Origin: a virus
IMG/VR virus record: IMGVR_UViG_3300044825_001410
Span: 1 to 26,855 of that record
DNA: 26,855 nt
Direction: 5' to 3' (one strand)
Shown: positions 6,956 to 14,776 of the stretch, piece after piece
How the letters are laid out: the number at the start of each line of letters is the position of its first letter
How positions within the stretch are numbered: position 1 is the first letter of the stretch
Position numbers and translations under genes: made by a program
Notes under the pieces: model-generated
What the model was told of the DNA's origin: nothing
Database searches by the model: none
The model's input: only the letters and a program-made list of their open reading frames with translations

Positions 6956-8152
6956 ATGCCTCACATCGTCATCGTCAACCCCTGCCAGGCTGAGACTGGC
7001 GGGGGGCAGTGGCGCGCCGGCGGGACGTACCCCGCCAGCGACAGCTACGCCAAGGCGCTGATCGGACGCGGTGACGCCTACGATCCGGCCGGCGGCATCG
7101 AGGACATCGGCAACACCGGCCTGGTCGGCGACGGCCTGGCGCCTGGGTCCTACGGCGACATCATCGCTGTCGGCAACCCGACCACCGGGCTGAACATCAG
7201 CTCGTCGGTGTTGAGCGCAGCCGCGCGCACGGTCGCCGACGACGCGACGGTGGCCGACATGGTCAACACGCTGGGCGGCGCCAGCAGCACCGGCACAGGC
7301 GGCCTGGTGCGGGCCACATCGCCCACGCTGGTGACGCCGATCCTGGGCACGCCGCAGTCGGTCACGCTGACCAACGGCACCGGCCTGCCCGTTACCACCG
7401 GCCTGAGCGGGATGGGCAGCAACGTCGCCGCCTTCCTGGCCACTCCATCAAGCGCGAACCTGCGCGCGGCGCTGACCGACGAGACCGGCACCGGCGCTGC
7501 CGTGTTCGCTAACTCGCCTACCCTGGTTACTCCCGCACTCGGCACGCCGTCGAGCGGGGTGCTGACCAACTGCACCGGCCTGCCGGTTGCGTCAGTCGTC
7601 GGGCTGACCACGGTGGCCACCGACACCATCTTCAACGCGTCCGGCGACCTGGTGGTCGGCACCGGCAGCGACACCGCGGCACGCCTGGCGATCGGCGCCA
7701 ATGGCAACGTGCTGCGCAGCAATGGCACCACGGCGGCCTGGGCCGCGCTGGCTGCCTCGGACATCGCCATCTCCGATGCCGGGGGCTACTTCCCGGGCAG
7801 CGGTTCAGTCGAGGCCGCCCTGCAGGTGCTGGGCGCGACCATGGGCGCCGACATCAAGGTGCACTACCTGAACGGCGCCACCGCGGCGGCCGGCGAGATC
7901 GTCTGGCTGGGTGCCAGCGTTGCCCTGGACTTCGTGCTGGATTCGTTCCCGAGCGCGGCATGGGTAGAGCTTTGGGACAACACCACCAACGCCGCCCCGG
8001 CGCTGCTGGCCAGGACGACCAACGGCACCGGCAGCACCCTGACCAACTACGTCATCACGGTCGGCGCGGCCCCGTTCTACGGCGTCGCCAGCACTGCCAT
8101 CCTGCTGGTCGTCAGCGGCACGGTCACCGGCCGCCTTCACTTCAGAGCCTGA
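6956..8152 (+). CDS. Fibre-like virion structural protein with phage-fibre repeats
   Basis: A 398-residue glycine/threonine/alanine-rich protein. The centre contains two copies of SPTLVTPxLGTPxS followed by LTNxTGLPV, 65 residues apart, joined by FLATPSSANLRAALTDETG. This motif set recurs in many phage tail-fibre and virion proteins, and I recognise it as a fibre shaft signature. A coiled or strand-forming block follows (LAIGANGNVLRSNGTTAAWAALA), and the C-terminal 100 residues look like a compact beta domain. GGAG at 6945-6948 gives a clear start at 6956. Its place between head genes, far from the tail-fibre locus, suggests a head-attached fibre or capsid decoration. It is probably paired with the beta-helix protein that starts four bases after its stop. 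Confidence 0.65.
   Translation: MPHIVIVNPCQAETGGGQWRAGGTYPASDSYAKALIGRGDAYDPAGGIEDIGNTGLVGDGLAPGSYGDIIAVGNPTTGLNISSSVLSAAARTVADDATVADMVNTLGGASSTGTGGLVRATSPTLVTPILGTPQSVTLTNGTGLPVTTGLSGMGSNVAAFLATPSSANLRAALTDETGTGAAVFANSPTLVTPALGTPSSGVLTNCTGLPVASVVGLTTVATDTIFNASGDLVVGTGSDTAARLAIGANGNVLRSNGTTAAWAALAASDIAISDAGGYFPGSGSVEAALQVLGATMGADIKVHYLNGATAAAGEIVWLGASVALDFVLDSFPSAAWVELWDNTTNAAPALLARTTNGTGSTLTNYVITVGAAPFYGVASTAILLVVSGTVTGRLHFRA
7319..7588 (+). repeat. Two-copy 25-residue fibre repeat, 195-bp period
   Basis: The segments encoded at 7319-7393 and 7514-7588 share the pattern SPTLVTPxLGTP, LTN, TGLPV. The DNA copies have diverged at many synonymous sites, so this is an old protein-level repeat rather than a recent duplication. 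Confidence 0.7.
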
Positions 8153-8155
8153 GCG

Positions 8156-9937
8156 ATGCCCTACTACGTTGCCGGAAAGGCCACCTGGGGCGGGTCGTGG
8201 GCCGCAACGCCTTCGCAGGCGCTCAACGCATCCACTCCGGCCACGGCCAAGCAGATGGCCGCCTGGATGAGTTCGGGCAGCCTTACCGATCCGTCGCGGC
8301 ACATCCAGTTCAATGGGCTGTACCCGCTGACCCTGGCCGACGCTGCTGACTGGTCGGCGGCCAGCATGCCGGCCGACACTGCGGTGCTGGACACCACCGG
8401 CACGGTCAATGCTCCCACCACGGGCGCGTGGGGCCGCAATATCCTGTTCGGCGACGACAGCGACAACACATCGGGCAGCGCAACCACAGCGGCCGACGGC
8501 TTCACGTTTGAAGCGGTGGGCCAGAACGGCGCAGGCTACAACATTGACATGCGCGGCGGCACCACCGGGTCAGACCGCCAGATGGCCGCGCTGTTCATCC
8601 AGGGCTATGACTTCACGGTCACTGGGTTCAGGATTCGCTGCGCTGACCGCAACCCCTATCTGACGGGCGGCGTGGCGGCGCAGCTGGGCTCTGGCCAGTA
8701 CACCGACTACAGCCTGGACAACGGCGGGCTGAAGGTGCGCGGCGGATGGGGCTGCCGGGTCACCAACAACTACGTGCACGGCGGCGATCTGTCGTCGCAC
8801 GGCATGTGCGTCGAGTTCCGCACCCACGGCAGCACGTTCACCTACAACCAGAACAAGATGCTGGAGGTTGACAACAACACCGTCACCTCGTGCGGCTCGG
8901 AAGGGATCATCGTCAAGCCCGGGGCAGGCATGGACGGCACCGTGCGTAAGCTGCCCTATGGCGCCATCGTGCTGGTGCATCACAACACGTGTTCAGACGC
9001 GCACTGGGGCACCGGCGGCATCGAGGCTGCCAAGTACCACAGCAACTTGCTCAGTGTGTACGGCAACGCCATCAACGGCAGCGCCATCCTGGTCTACAGC
9101 AACACCCTGTACGGCAACTGCGAGGATGCCATCGCGTCGCTGGGCGCGAACATCGACATCTTCAGCAACACCATTCTGTACACCTGCCTGGGTGACACCT
9201 GGGGCGGCACGGTCACAGGTTTCTACGGCATCGAGAGCGGGGCGCCCGGCCACTCCACGCTGGCGGGCTACGCCTCGGGCTGGGACATCCGCACGCACGG
9301 CACGCAGGGCCAGGGCATCAAGACCGGCCTCGGCGACGGCGACTGGGGCACGGCCGGCACGGGCTGGCTGGTGCGCGGCACCGACGCGGCCAACTACGCG
9401 CTGGACGAGCAGCGCAGCAAGGTGTACCGCAACATCATCATGGATACCTCGGGCGACGGCGCCATCACGATGAACGCGGCCAGCGGCACGCTGGCATGGG
9501 CCAACGAGATCGTCACCACGCGCGGCACGGGCATCACCGGCGGGGCCGCCAGATCCCAGAACGGCAACATGCACGTCAGCCACAACTACGTGGAGGCCAT
9601 TCGCGCGCTGGACCTGCGCAACTACTACACCGTCTGGGCCTTCAACAACATTTTCGTTGGGTCGAGCTACGCGGCATACAAGTCGGGCGCCAATTGCTTC
9701 GTCTACGGTTCCACCAACCTGCTCAGCGGAGCCAAGTTCGGCACCTTCGACTGGCAGGACGAGCGCAGCGGCACGCCGGCCTACACGGTGGGCGTCGGCC
9801 CCACGGCTGGCGGCAACTGCGACGCGCAGGGGTTGTGGGGTGCCGTCATGCACGCCCGGTGCACTGCCGCGCTGCGCGACATCAATAACCGCCGCTGGGG
9901 CGCAAACCGCCTGCCGCTTGGACCGAGGCAGCCGTGA
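8156..9937 (+). CDS. Right-handed parallel beta-helix protein (pectate-lyase-like fold)
   Basis: A 593-residue protein whose middle (about residues 200-500) is a run of beta-helix rungs with the asparagine ladder of this fold: VTNNYVHGG, VDNNTVTSCGSEGI, VHHNTCSD, VYSNTLYGN, IFSNTILYT, VYRNIIMD, VSHNYVEAI and AFNNIFVG. The N-terminal 180 residues (VAGKATWGGSWAATPSQ and on) may form a capping or attachment domain. Such folds in phages usually bind or cut surface polysaccharide; no catalytic residues can be assigned by eye. The gene starts four bases after the fibre-like gene stop and overlaps the connector gene by one base, so it belongs to the head operon. That is an unusual place for a tailspike-like protein. 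Confidence 0.75.
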   Translation: MPYYVAGKATWGGSWAATPSQALNASTPATAKQMAAWMSSGSLTDPSRHIQFNGLYPLTLADAADWSAASMPADTAVLDTTGTVNAPTTGAWGRNILFGDDSDNTSGSATTAADGFTFEAVGQNGAGYNIDMRGGTTGSDRQMAALFIQGYDFTVTGFRIRCADRNPYLTGGVAAQLGSGQYTDYSLDNGGLKVRGGWGCRVTNNYVHGGDLSSHGMCVEFRTHGSTFTYNQNKMLEVDNNTVTSCGSEGIIVKPGAGMDGTVRKLPYGAIVLVHHNTCSDAHWGTGGIEAAKYHSNLLSVYGNAINGSAILVYSNTLYGNCEDAIASLGANIDIFSNTILYTCLGDTWGGTVTGFYGIESGAPGHSTLAGYASGWDIRTHGTQGQGIKTGLGDGDWGTAGTGWLVRGTDAANYALDEQRSKVYRNIIMDTSGDGAITMNAASGTLAWANEIVTTRGTGITGGAARSQNGNMHVSHNYVEAIRALDLRNYYTVWAFNNIFVGSSYAAYKSGANCFVYGSTNLLSGAKFGTFDWQDERSGTPAYTVGVGPTAGGNCDAQGLWGAVMHARCTAALRDINNRRWGANRLPLGPRQP

Positions 9938-10506
9938 TGTACCTCCTCACCGCCCCCGCTGCCGAGCCCGTGACCGTCAGCCAGGCCAAGGCCGCGCTGC
10001 GCATCGACGACACGCGCTTCGACTCGCTGCTGCCGGGCCTGATCTCCAGCGCGCGCCAGGTGGCCGAGCAGGAGACCGGCCGCCAGCTGGTCGAGCAGAC
10101 CTGGCGCATCGAGCTGGCCGACTGGCCCGAGTCGACCGACGTCATCGCGATCTATCGCGCCACCGCCGCGGCCGTGGCCTACTGGGATGGCAGCGCCTGG
10201 ACCACGCTGTCAGGCAGCGCCTACGCCTACGCGCCCGACAGCATCACCGGCAACGGCACCAGCCTGGCGCCGGCGCTGACGGCCGCCTGGCCCACGCTGC
10301 CCGAGGTGGCCATTGGCCCGCGCGTGCGCATCGACCTGACGGCGGGCGTGGCCACGGCGCAGGCAAGCACTGTGCCGGCCGGCATCCAGACCTTCATCGT
10401 CGCCCTGGTCGGGCAGATCATCCAGTCGCCTGAGCTGAGCGCGCAGGCCGCCGTGCAGGCGCACCCGCTGCTGGCCAGGCTGCTCGATCCGTGGAGGCTG
10501 TACTGA
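9937..10506 (+). CDS. Head-tail connector protein (phiE125 gp8 / gp6-like family)
   Basis: A 189-residue adaptor that docks under the portal to link head and tail. The N-terminus LTAPAAEPVTVSQAKAALRI followed by DDTRFDSLLPGLISSARQVA is the hallmark of the phiE125 gp8 family of gp6-like connectors, with helices ending in EQETGRQL. The middle carries a beta insertion, and the C-terminus is helical (PAGIQTFIVALVGQIIQSP). ATG 9937 is chosen over GTG 9934 because GAGG at 9925-9928 is better spaced; this start overlaps the beta-helix stop by one base. Four head-completion genes follow without gaps. Confidence 0.9.
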   Translation: MYLLTAPAAEPVTVSQAKAALRIDDTRFDSLLPGLISSARQVAEQETGRQLVEQTWRIELADWPESTDVIAIYRATAAAVAYWDGSAWTTLSGSAYAYAPDSITGNGTSLAPALTAAWPTLPEVAIGPRVRIDLTAGVATAQASTVPAGIQTFIVALVGQIIQSPELSAQAAVQAHPLLARLLDPWRLY

Positions 10507-10865
10507 TGGCCACCACCGCTGCCACCGCGCGGATTCACGCCGGCCTGCTGACGCAGCGCATCACTCTGCAGAGCCGCAATTCAGGCGTAGACGTGCTTGG
10601 CCAGGCCTCGGGCTCGTGGTCGACAGTTGCCGAGGTGTGGGCCCGCGCCCGGCCACTGCGCAGCCGCGAGCTGTTCGCCGCGGGGCAGATCCAGAACCTG
10701 ACCGACGTCGAGTTCGCGATCCGCTGGCGTGCAGACGTCCGCAGCACCTGGCGCGTGCTGTGGCGCGGGCAGCCCTACGACATCACCGGCGAGCCGATCG
10801 ATGTGGACGGGCAGCAGCAGTGGCTGGAGATCCTGGCCACCAGCGGCGTGAGGGACGGGCGATGA
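10506..10865 (+). CDS. Phage head closure protein (head-tail joining, SPP1 gp16-like)
   Basis: A 119-residue protein of the Phage_H_T_join family, which closes the head after packaging and forms the interface to the tail. Typical segments are LTQRITLQSRNSGVDVLGQ, STVAEVWARARPLRSRELF, VEFAIRWRADVR and VLWRGQPYDITG. The family is about 110 residues, which fits. ATG 10506 has GGAGG (10493-10497) eight bases upstream and overlaps the preceding stop by one base, so an upstream in-frame GTG at 10491 is not needed. The stop overlaps the next ATG. Confidence 0.92.
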   Translation: MATTAATARIHAGLLTQRITLQSRNSGVDVLGQASGSWSTVAEVWARARPLRSRELFAAGQIQNLTDVEFAIRWRADVRSTWRVLWRGQPYDITGEPIDVDGQQQWLEILATSGVRDGR

Positions 10866-11401
10866 TCCAGGCCAAGGTCAGCGGCATCCCCGACCTGCGC
10901 GAAGCCCTGCGCAGCATCGTGCCGAAGCTGCGGGTGCGAGCACTGCGCAATGCGCTGGCGGCAGGCGCCCGTGTGGTGCAGCGCGCGGCGCAGGGCGCCA
11001 CGCCTGTCATCAGCCCGGGCTCGCTGTCGGTGCAGAAGGGCTACCGCAAGCCGGGCACCGTCCGCAAGGCCATCAGTGTGCGCACCAGCAAGATCGCGCG
11101 CCGCGAGGGCAATGTGGGCGTGTTCGTCAACGTCAAGCCCGCCAAGGGCGCCCGCTACACGGTGGCGCGCGGCGCGTTTGGCACCAAGAAAGTCACGCTC
11201 AAGCGCGCAAGCCAGCGCGGGGCAAAGAGCCCCAACGATCCGTTCTACTGGCGTTTCCTGGAGTTCGGCACGCGGCACATCCGGCCGCGCAGGTTCCTGG
11301 AAAGTGGCGCCGCACAGCTGGGCGAAGCGCTGCGCGTGTTCAGCGCCAAGCTGCCGGCGATCATCGAGAAGCTGAACAAGCCCAAGGCGCCGGCGCCATG
11401 A
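10862..11401 (+). CDS. HK97 gp10-like tail-component / neck protein
   Basis: A 179-residue basic protein of the HK97 gp10 family, positioned as always between the closure protein and the tail terminator. It begins with GIPDLREALRSIVPKL and a helix AGARVVQRAAQGATPV, and contains the family hallmark FYWRFLEFGTRHIRPRRFL near its end. A lysine/arginine-rich insertion lies at about residues 55-125. Its stop and the following ATG form an ATGA overlap. Members act in joining the tail to the head. The middle is longer than in HK97 gp10, which may be a loop. Confidence 0.9.
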   Translation: MIQAKVSGIPDLREALRSIVPKLRVRALRNALAAGARVVQRAAQGATPVISPGSLSVQKGYRKPGTVRKAISVRTSKIARREGNVGVFVNVKPAKGARYTVARGAFGTKKVTLKRASQRGAKSPNDPFYWRFLEFGTRHIRPRRFLESGAAQLGEALRVFSAKLPAIIEKLNKPKAPAP

Positions 11402-11760
11402 GCATCGAATCCGACTTCCGCGCCCTGCTGGCTGCCAATGCCGGCGTCGCTGCGCTGGTAAGCACGCGCATTGCGCAGAACGCGGTGCCGGCCGGCTCGC
11501 TGATGCCGCTGATCGTGTTCGGCGCCGTGCACGACCGCACGCTGTCCTTGGACAACACGCTGCAGGCTGATCGCTGCCAGCTGGTAACGCAGTGCTGGGC
11601 CGAGACGGCGGTGCAGGCTGACGCGGTAGCTGATGCGGTGGTGGCCGCTGTGGCGACCGCGCCGGCTGCGGCTTGCGCCGTGGTGCTGGAGCGCAGCGCA
11701 AGCTTCGATGCCGAGCAGGATCTGCACGCCACCGAGCTGACCGTGGAGTGGTGGGCCTGA
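11398..11760 (+). CDS. Tail completion/terminator protein (DUF3168, gp17-like)
   Basis: A 120-residue protein of the DUF3168 family (SPP1 gp17 / lambda U-like), which caps the tail tube and meets the head connector. It shows the family opening FRALLAANAGVAALVSTRIA, the strand PLIVFGAVHDRTLS, the central QLVTQCWAETAVQADAVADAV and the ending LHATELTVEWWA. It overlaps the gp10-like stop. It is the last gene of the head-completion block; a terminator-like hairpin follows before the tail-tube gene. Confidence 0.88.
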   Translation: MSIESDFRALLAANAGVAALVSTRIAQNAVPAGSLMPLIVFGAVHDRTLSLDNTLQADRCQLVTQCWAETAVQADAVADAVVAAVATAPAAACAVVLERSASFDAEQDLHATELTVEWWA

Positions 11761-11783
11761 CGGCCCGAGTGCTTAACCCCAAG

Positions 11784-11811
11784 GGGCCGCTGATGCGGCC
11801 CTTTTCTTTTT
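11784..11811 (+). terminator. Intrinsic-terminator-like hairpin in front of the tail tube gene
   Basis: GGGCCGC (11784-11790) pairs with GCGGCCC (11795-11801) around the tetraloop TGAT and is followed by TTTTCTTTTT (11802-11811). AAGGAG of the tail-tube gene begins at 11818. The arrangement repeats the one in front of the capsid gene: a terminator form immediately before a strong ribosome binding site, leaving no room for a promoter between them. Confidence 0.78.
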
Positions 11812-11829
11812 CAACGAAAGGAGCCAGCG

Positions 11830-12471
11830 ATGGCAACAGTCAAAGGCCGCGGCGTCAAGGTCGAAATCGCGGCAACCTACGCAAGCGCGAAAACCGTCTC
11901 CGCGGTCACGCAAGCCAGCCCCGGCGTGGCGACCAGCACCTCGCACGGTCTGGCCAACGACACGGTCGGTTACTTCTCCAGCGTCGGCGGCATGGTCCAG
12001 TTGGAGGACCAGGCTTGTCGCGTCAAGAACCAGGCCACCAACACCTTCGAGCTGCAGGGCTTGAACACCACCAACTACACGGCCTACACCTCTGGCAACT
12101 TCACGCCGGTGGCCACCTGGGCGACGTTGGGCGAGGCCACCAGCTACAGCTTGGGCGGCGGCGCAAGTGAGAAGCTGGATGTGACCACGCTGCTGGACAC
12201 AGTGCGCAAGGAAGAGATCGGCCTGCTGCCGGTGCAAAGCGTCACGATGAACGTGCTGGCGCAGGACACGCCCAGCGCCGCGATGCAGCTGCTGGAAAGC
12301 GCCGTGCAGACCCAGGCCAAGGTCACCGTGCGCATCACGCTGGCCAACGGCGCGGTACGCATCTTCCGCGCCGAGCCGTCGACGCCGGGCGAGGACGTGC
12401 AGCAGGGCGCGGTCGGCACCGGCTCGATGGAAATGGCCGTCAAGGGCTTTATCCTGAAGCTGGCTGCCTGA
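11830..12471 (+). CDS. Major tail tube protein
   Basis: A 213-residue protein whose position, between the tail terminator and the tail chaperones, is that of the tail tube subunit. The sequence is beta-rich with Thr/Ser/Gly: GVKVEIAATYASAKT at the start, LGEATSYSLGGGASEKLDVT in the middle, and an ending GTGSMEMAVKGFILKLA typical of tube proteins. Alternating strands VTMNVLAQDTPS and KVTVRITLANGAVRIF fit the tube beta-sandwich. AAGGAG at 11818-11823, six bases before ATG, predicts strong translation, as needed for an abundant protein. The gene is preceded by its own hairpin leader. Confidence 0.88.
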   Translation: MATVKGRGVKVEIAATYASAKTVSAVTQASPGVATSTSHGLANDTVGYFSSVGGMVQLEDQACRVKNQATNTFELQGLNTTNYTAYTSGNFTPVATWATLGEATSYSLGGGASEKLDVTTLLDTVRKEEIGLLPVQSVTMNVLAQDTPSAAMQLLESAVQTQAKVTVRITLANGAVRIFRAEPSTPGEDVQQGAVGTGSMEMAVKGFILKLAA

Positions 12472-12475
12472 TCGC

Positions 12476-12826
12476 ATGGACGCTGCAGCCCTCATCGCCC
12501 GCATGGAAGAGCAGCGCAGCACGTGGGTGCCGCTGCCTGGCGGCCAGCGTGTGCGCCTGCGCCGGCCCAACGAGGTGGACTTCCACCGCTTCGTCGGCGG
12601 GGTCGGCATCGAGCCGATCGTGGAGTACGCGAACGGCTGGGAAGGTTTCACCGAGGCGACCCTGCTGGGCGACGCCGTGGGCGCGAGCGATGCGGTGCCG
12701 TTCGACCGCGGGCTGTGGGGCGTCTGGGTGCGCGACCACATCGACGCGGCCAAGGTCTGCGTGGATGCCATGGTGAAGATGGTCACCGACCACCTCGCAG
12801 CCAAGGACGCATCCGCAAAAAACTGA
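12476..12826 (+). CDS. Tail assembly chaperone G
   Basis: A 116-residue protein four bases after the tail-tube gene, in the position of lambda G. It is thought to coat the tape measure protein during tail assembly and is not expected in the virion. It is acidic/alpha-helical with WVPLPGGQRVRLRRPNEVDF at the start and ends in the codons for A-K-N. The stop TGA directly follows the slippery heptamer A AAA AAC, so a fraction of ribosomes should continue into the downstream T frame. No good Shine-Dalgarno sequence is seen, which suggests coupling to the tail-tube gene. Confidence 0.88.
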   Translation: MDAAALIARMEEQRSTWVPLPGGQRVRLRRPNEVDFHRFVGGVGIEPIVEYANGWEGFTEATLLGDAVGASDAVPFDRGLWGVWVRDHIDAAKVCVDAMVKMVTDHLAAKDASAKN

Positions 12827-13062
12827 CCGCCCTGCTCGATGCATATGCAGGCATCGAGCTTGAGGGCGCCGAGATTCCCGAGGCCAGCGATGACGACCTG
12901 CAAGCGCTGCGAGTGCGCGACATGCTGAACAACGGCATGGGCGGCGTCGACTGGGCCGGGCTCCCGTATGCGTGCGCGTTCTTCGGTGTGCGCGATGTCG
13001 AGGGGCTGATGCACCGCCTGTACGTCATCAAGACGCACGACCCCAAGCGCGAGGACCGCTGA
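12476..13062 (+). CDS. Tail assembly chaperone GT (programmed -1 frameshift product)
   Basis: The frame -1 to G is open without stops through 13062 and encodes, directly after the slippery site, LTALLDAYAGIELEGAEIP followed by helical sequence ending KTHDPKREDR. It has no start codon or ribosome binding site of its own at a sensible place. Slipping at 12817-12823 joins 116 G residues to 79 T residues, giving a 195-residue fusion. In lambda the GT fusion recruits tail tube subunits to the tape measure, and the short/long ratio is set by the frameshift. Coordinates to read as a join: 12476-12823, then resume at 12823 to 13062. Confidence 0.88.
12817..12868 (+). promoter_or_regulatory. Programmed -1 ribosomal frameshift signal of the G/GT gene
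   Basis: The heptamer A AAA AAC (12817-12823) is in the correct phase of the G frame and its last codon abuts the G stop TGA. Downstream, GCTCGATGC (12834-12842) pairs with GCATCGAGC (12851-12859) around an 8-base loop. The stem extends by six more pairs, CGCCCT (12828-12833) with AGGGCG (12863-12868), across a 3-base bulge. The spacer is four bases to the outer stem or ten to the inner stem. Confidence 0.9.
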
Positions 13063-13063
13063 G

Positions 13064-14776
13064 ATGCCCATTGCAAGGCTCAGCATCGACCTGGAGGCGC
13101 GCCTCGCCGGCCTTCAGCAGGGTCTGGACAAGGCCGGCTTCATGGCCGCCAAGCAGGCCGAGAAGATCGAGAAGGCCTTCAGCTTCGGCAACATCGCCAA
13201 GGGCGTGGCCGGCGGCACCATCCTGGCGAACGTGCTGCAGGACTTCGGCCGCCGCATCGTGCAATTCGTGCCGCAGGTGATCGACGGCCTGGACGCGCTC
13301 AACGACATGAGCGACGCCACCGGGGCGTCGATCGAGAACCTGAGCGCGCTGGAGGACGTGGCGCTGCGCACCGGCACCAGCGTCGAGACGATCAGCTCCG
13401 CGCTGATCAAGATGAACAAGACGCTGTCCGATGCCAAGCCCGGCACGGACCAGGCGCAGGTGTTCAAGAACCTGGGCCTCAGCGTCGAAGAGCTGCAGAA
13501 GCTCGACCCGGTCGAGGCCTTCCAGCGCCTGGCCGTGGCACTCAACGGATACCAGAACAACGCCACCAAGGCCACGTACACGCAGGAGCTTTTCCAGAAG
13601 AGTCTGCGCGAGGTGGCGCCGCTGCTGAAAGACGCGGCCGAGAAAGGCCGGCTGCAGGCCACCGTGACCGCCGATGCGGCTGCTGCTGCCGAGCAGCTGA
13701 ACAAGAACTGGAACGCGCTCAAGAAGGACGTGCTCGACCTGTCGCGCGCCCTGGCCGGGCCGCTGGTGAGCGGTCTGAATTCGGTGGCCGAGGCGATGCG
13801 CGGCATCAGCAAGGAGCGCGAAAGCGGCAAGGGCTGGTGGGATTCCCTGAACCTGGCGCTGGCCCGCAAGATGCCGCAGTTCGCGTTCGGCGCGCAGAAG
13901 GCGCAGCTGCTCGGCACCGATCAGCCGAACGCCCGCGGCACCTTCCTGCGCAGCGACAAGGACACCACCCAGGTCGATCTGCCCACGCTGGCCAAGCTGC
14001 CGGACCAGGATGCGCTGAAGAAGGCCATCGAAAAGGCGCGGAAGCTGCGAGAGGACGCTGCCCGCGCCATCGTGGATGTCGAAGAGCAGGCTGCAGCCGA
14101 CACCGCCGCGGCGTGGGGCTACTGGGAGCAGCAGATCCTGGCCCAGCAGAAGGAGCGCGTCGACGCCGAGAAGGAGCAATGGAAGCAGGTGTTCGAGTTC
14201 ATTGACGCCGAGCAGGAGCGCGCCATCGAGCAGGGCCAGCAGATGCTGGACGCGCAGGAAGAGATGGCCAAACGCTCGGCCGAGCTTGGCAAGGACATCG
14301 GCCTGGTGTTCACCAGCGCCGCCGGTGATGCCATCCGCGAGTGGCAAGGCTTCCGCAACCTGCTCGACGGCATTGGCAAGGACCTGCTGCAGCTCGCGTT
14401 GAAGCGCATGGTCACCGACCCGCTGGACAAGGCGCTCGGCTCGGTGTTCTCCGGCTTCAACGTCGGCAACATCTTCTCCAGCATGTTCGGCGGGGCGCGC
14501 GCTGGAGGCGGCCCGGTCGAAGCTGGCAAGGCCTACCTGGTCGGCGAGAAGCGCCCCGAGCTGTTCGTTCCGCGCAGCAGCGGGACCATCGTGCCGAGCG
14601 TGGGCGGTGGCGGCGCTCCGGTGTTCAACCTGAGCATCGACGCGCGTGGCGCAGACCCCGGCGTCGAGCTGCGCCTGCACCGTGCGGTTGAGAAGCTGAA
14701 GGCGCAGATTCCTTCCATCATGGTGGCTGCTGCCAATCGTGACGCGCTGGTGGCCAAGGCGGTGGGCCGGCGATGA
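13064..14776 (+). CDS. Tail tape measure protein
   Basis: A 570-residue protein that sets tail length and is ejected ahead of the DNA. It follows the chaperone pair directly, with GAGG nine bases before its ATG. The N-terminal third is helical (ARLAGLQQGLDKAGFMAAKQ), with a glycine-rich hydrophobic segment GVAGGTILANVLQDFG. The middle has long charged coiled-coil stretches (ALKKAIEKARKLREDAARA; KERVDAEKEQWKQVFEFIDA). The C-terminus carries the tape-measure signature GGPVEAGKAYLVGEKRPELF at about residues 482-502. At about 1.5 angstroms per residue it predicts a tail near 85 nm, shorter than lambda's. Its stop overlaps the next ATG. Confidence 0.92.
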   Translation: MPIARLSIDLEARLAGLQQGLDKAGFMAAKQAEKIEKAFSFGNIAKGVAGGTILANVLQDFGRRIVQFVPQVIDGLDALNDMSDATGASIENLSALEDVALRTGTSVETISSALIKMNKTLSDAKPGTDQAQVFKNLGLSVEELQKLDPVEAFQRLAVALNGYQNNATKATYTQELFQKSLREVAPLLKDAAEKGRLQATVTADAAAAAEQLNKNWNALKKDVLDLSRALAGPLVSGLNSVAEAMRGISKERESGKGWWDSLNLALARKMPQFAFGAQKAQLLGTDQPNARGTFLRSDKDTTQVDLPTLAKLPDQDALKKAIEKARKLREDAARAIVDVEEQAAADTAAAWGYWEQQILAQQKERVDAEKEQWKQVFEFIDAEQERAIEQGQQMLDAQEEMAKRSAELGKDIGLVFTSAAGDAIREWQGFRNLLDGIGKDLLQLALKRMVTDPLDKALGSVFSGFNVGNIFSSMFGGARAGGGPVEAGKAYLVGEKRPELFVPRSSGTIVPSVGGGGAPVFNLSIDARGADPGVELRLHRAVEKLKAQIPSIMVAAANRDALVAKAVGRR

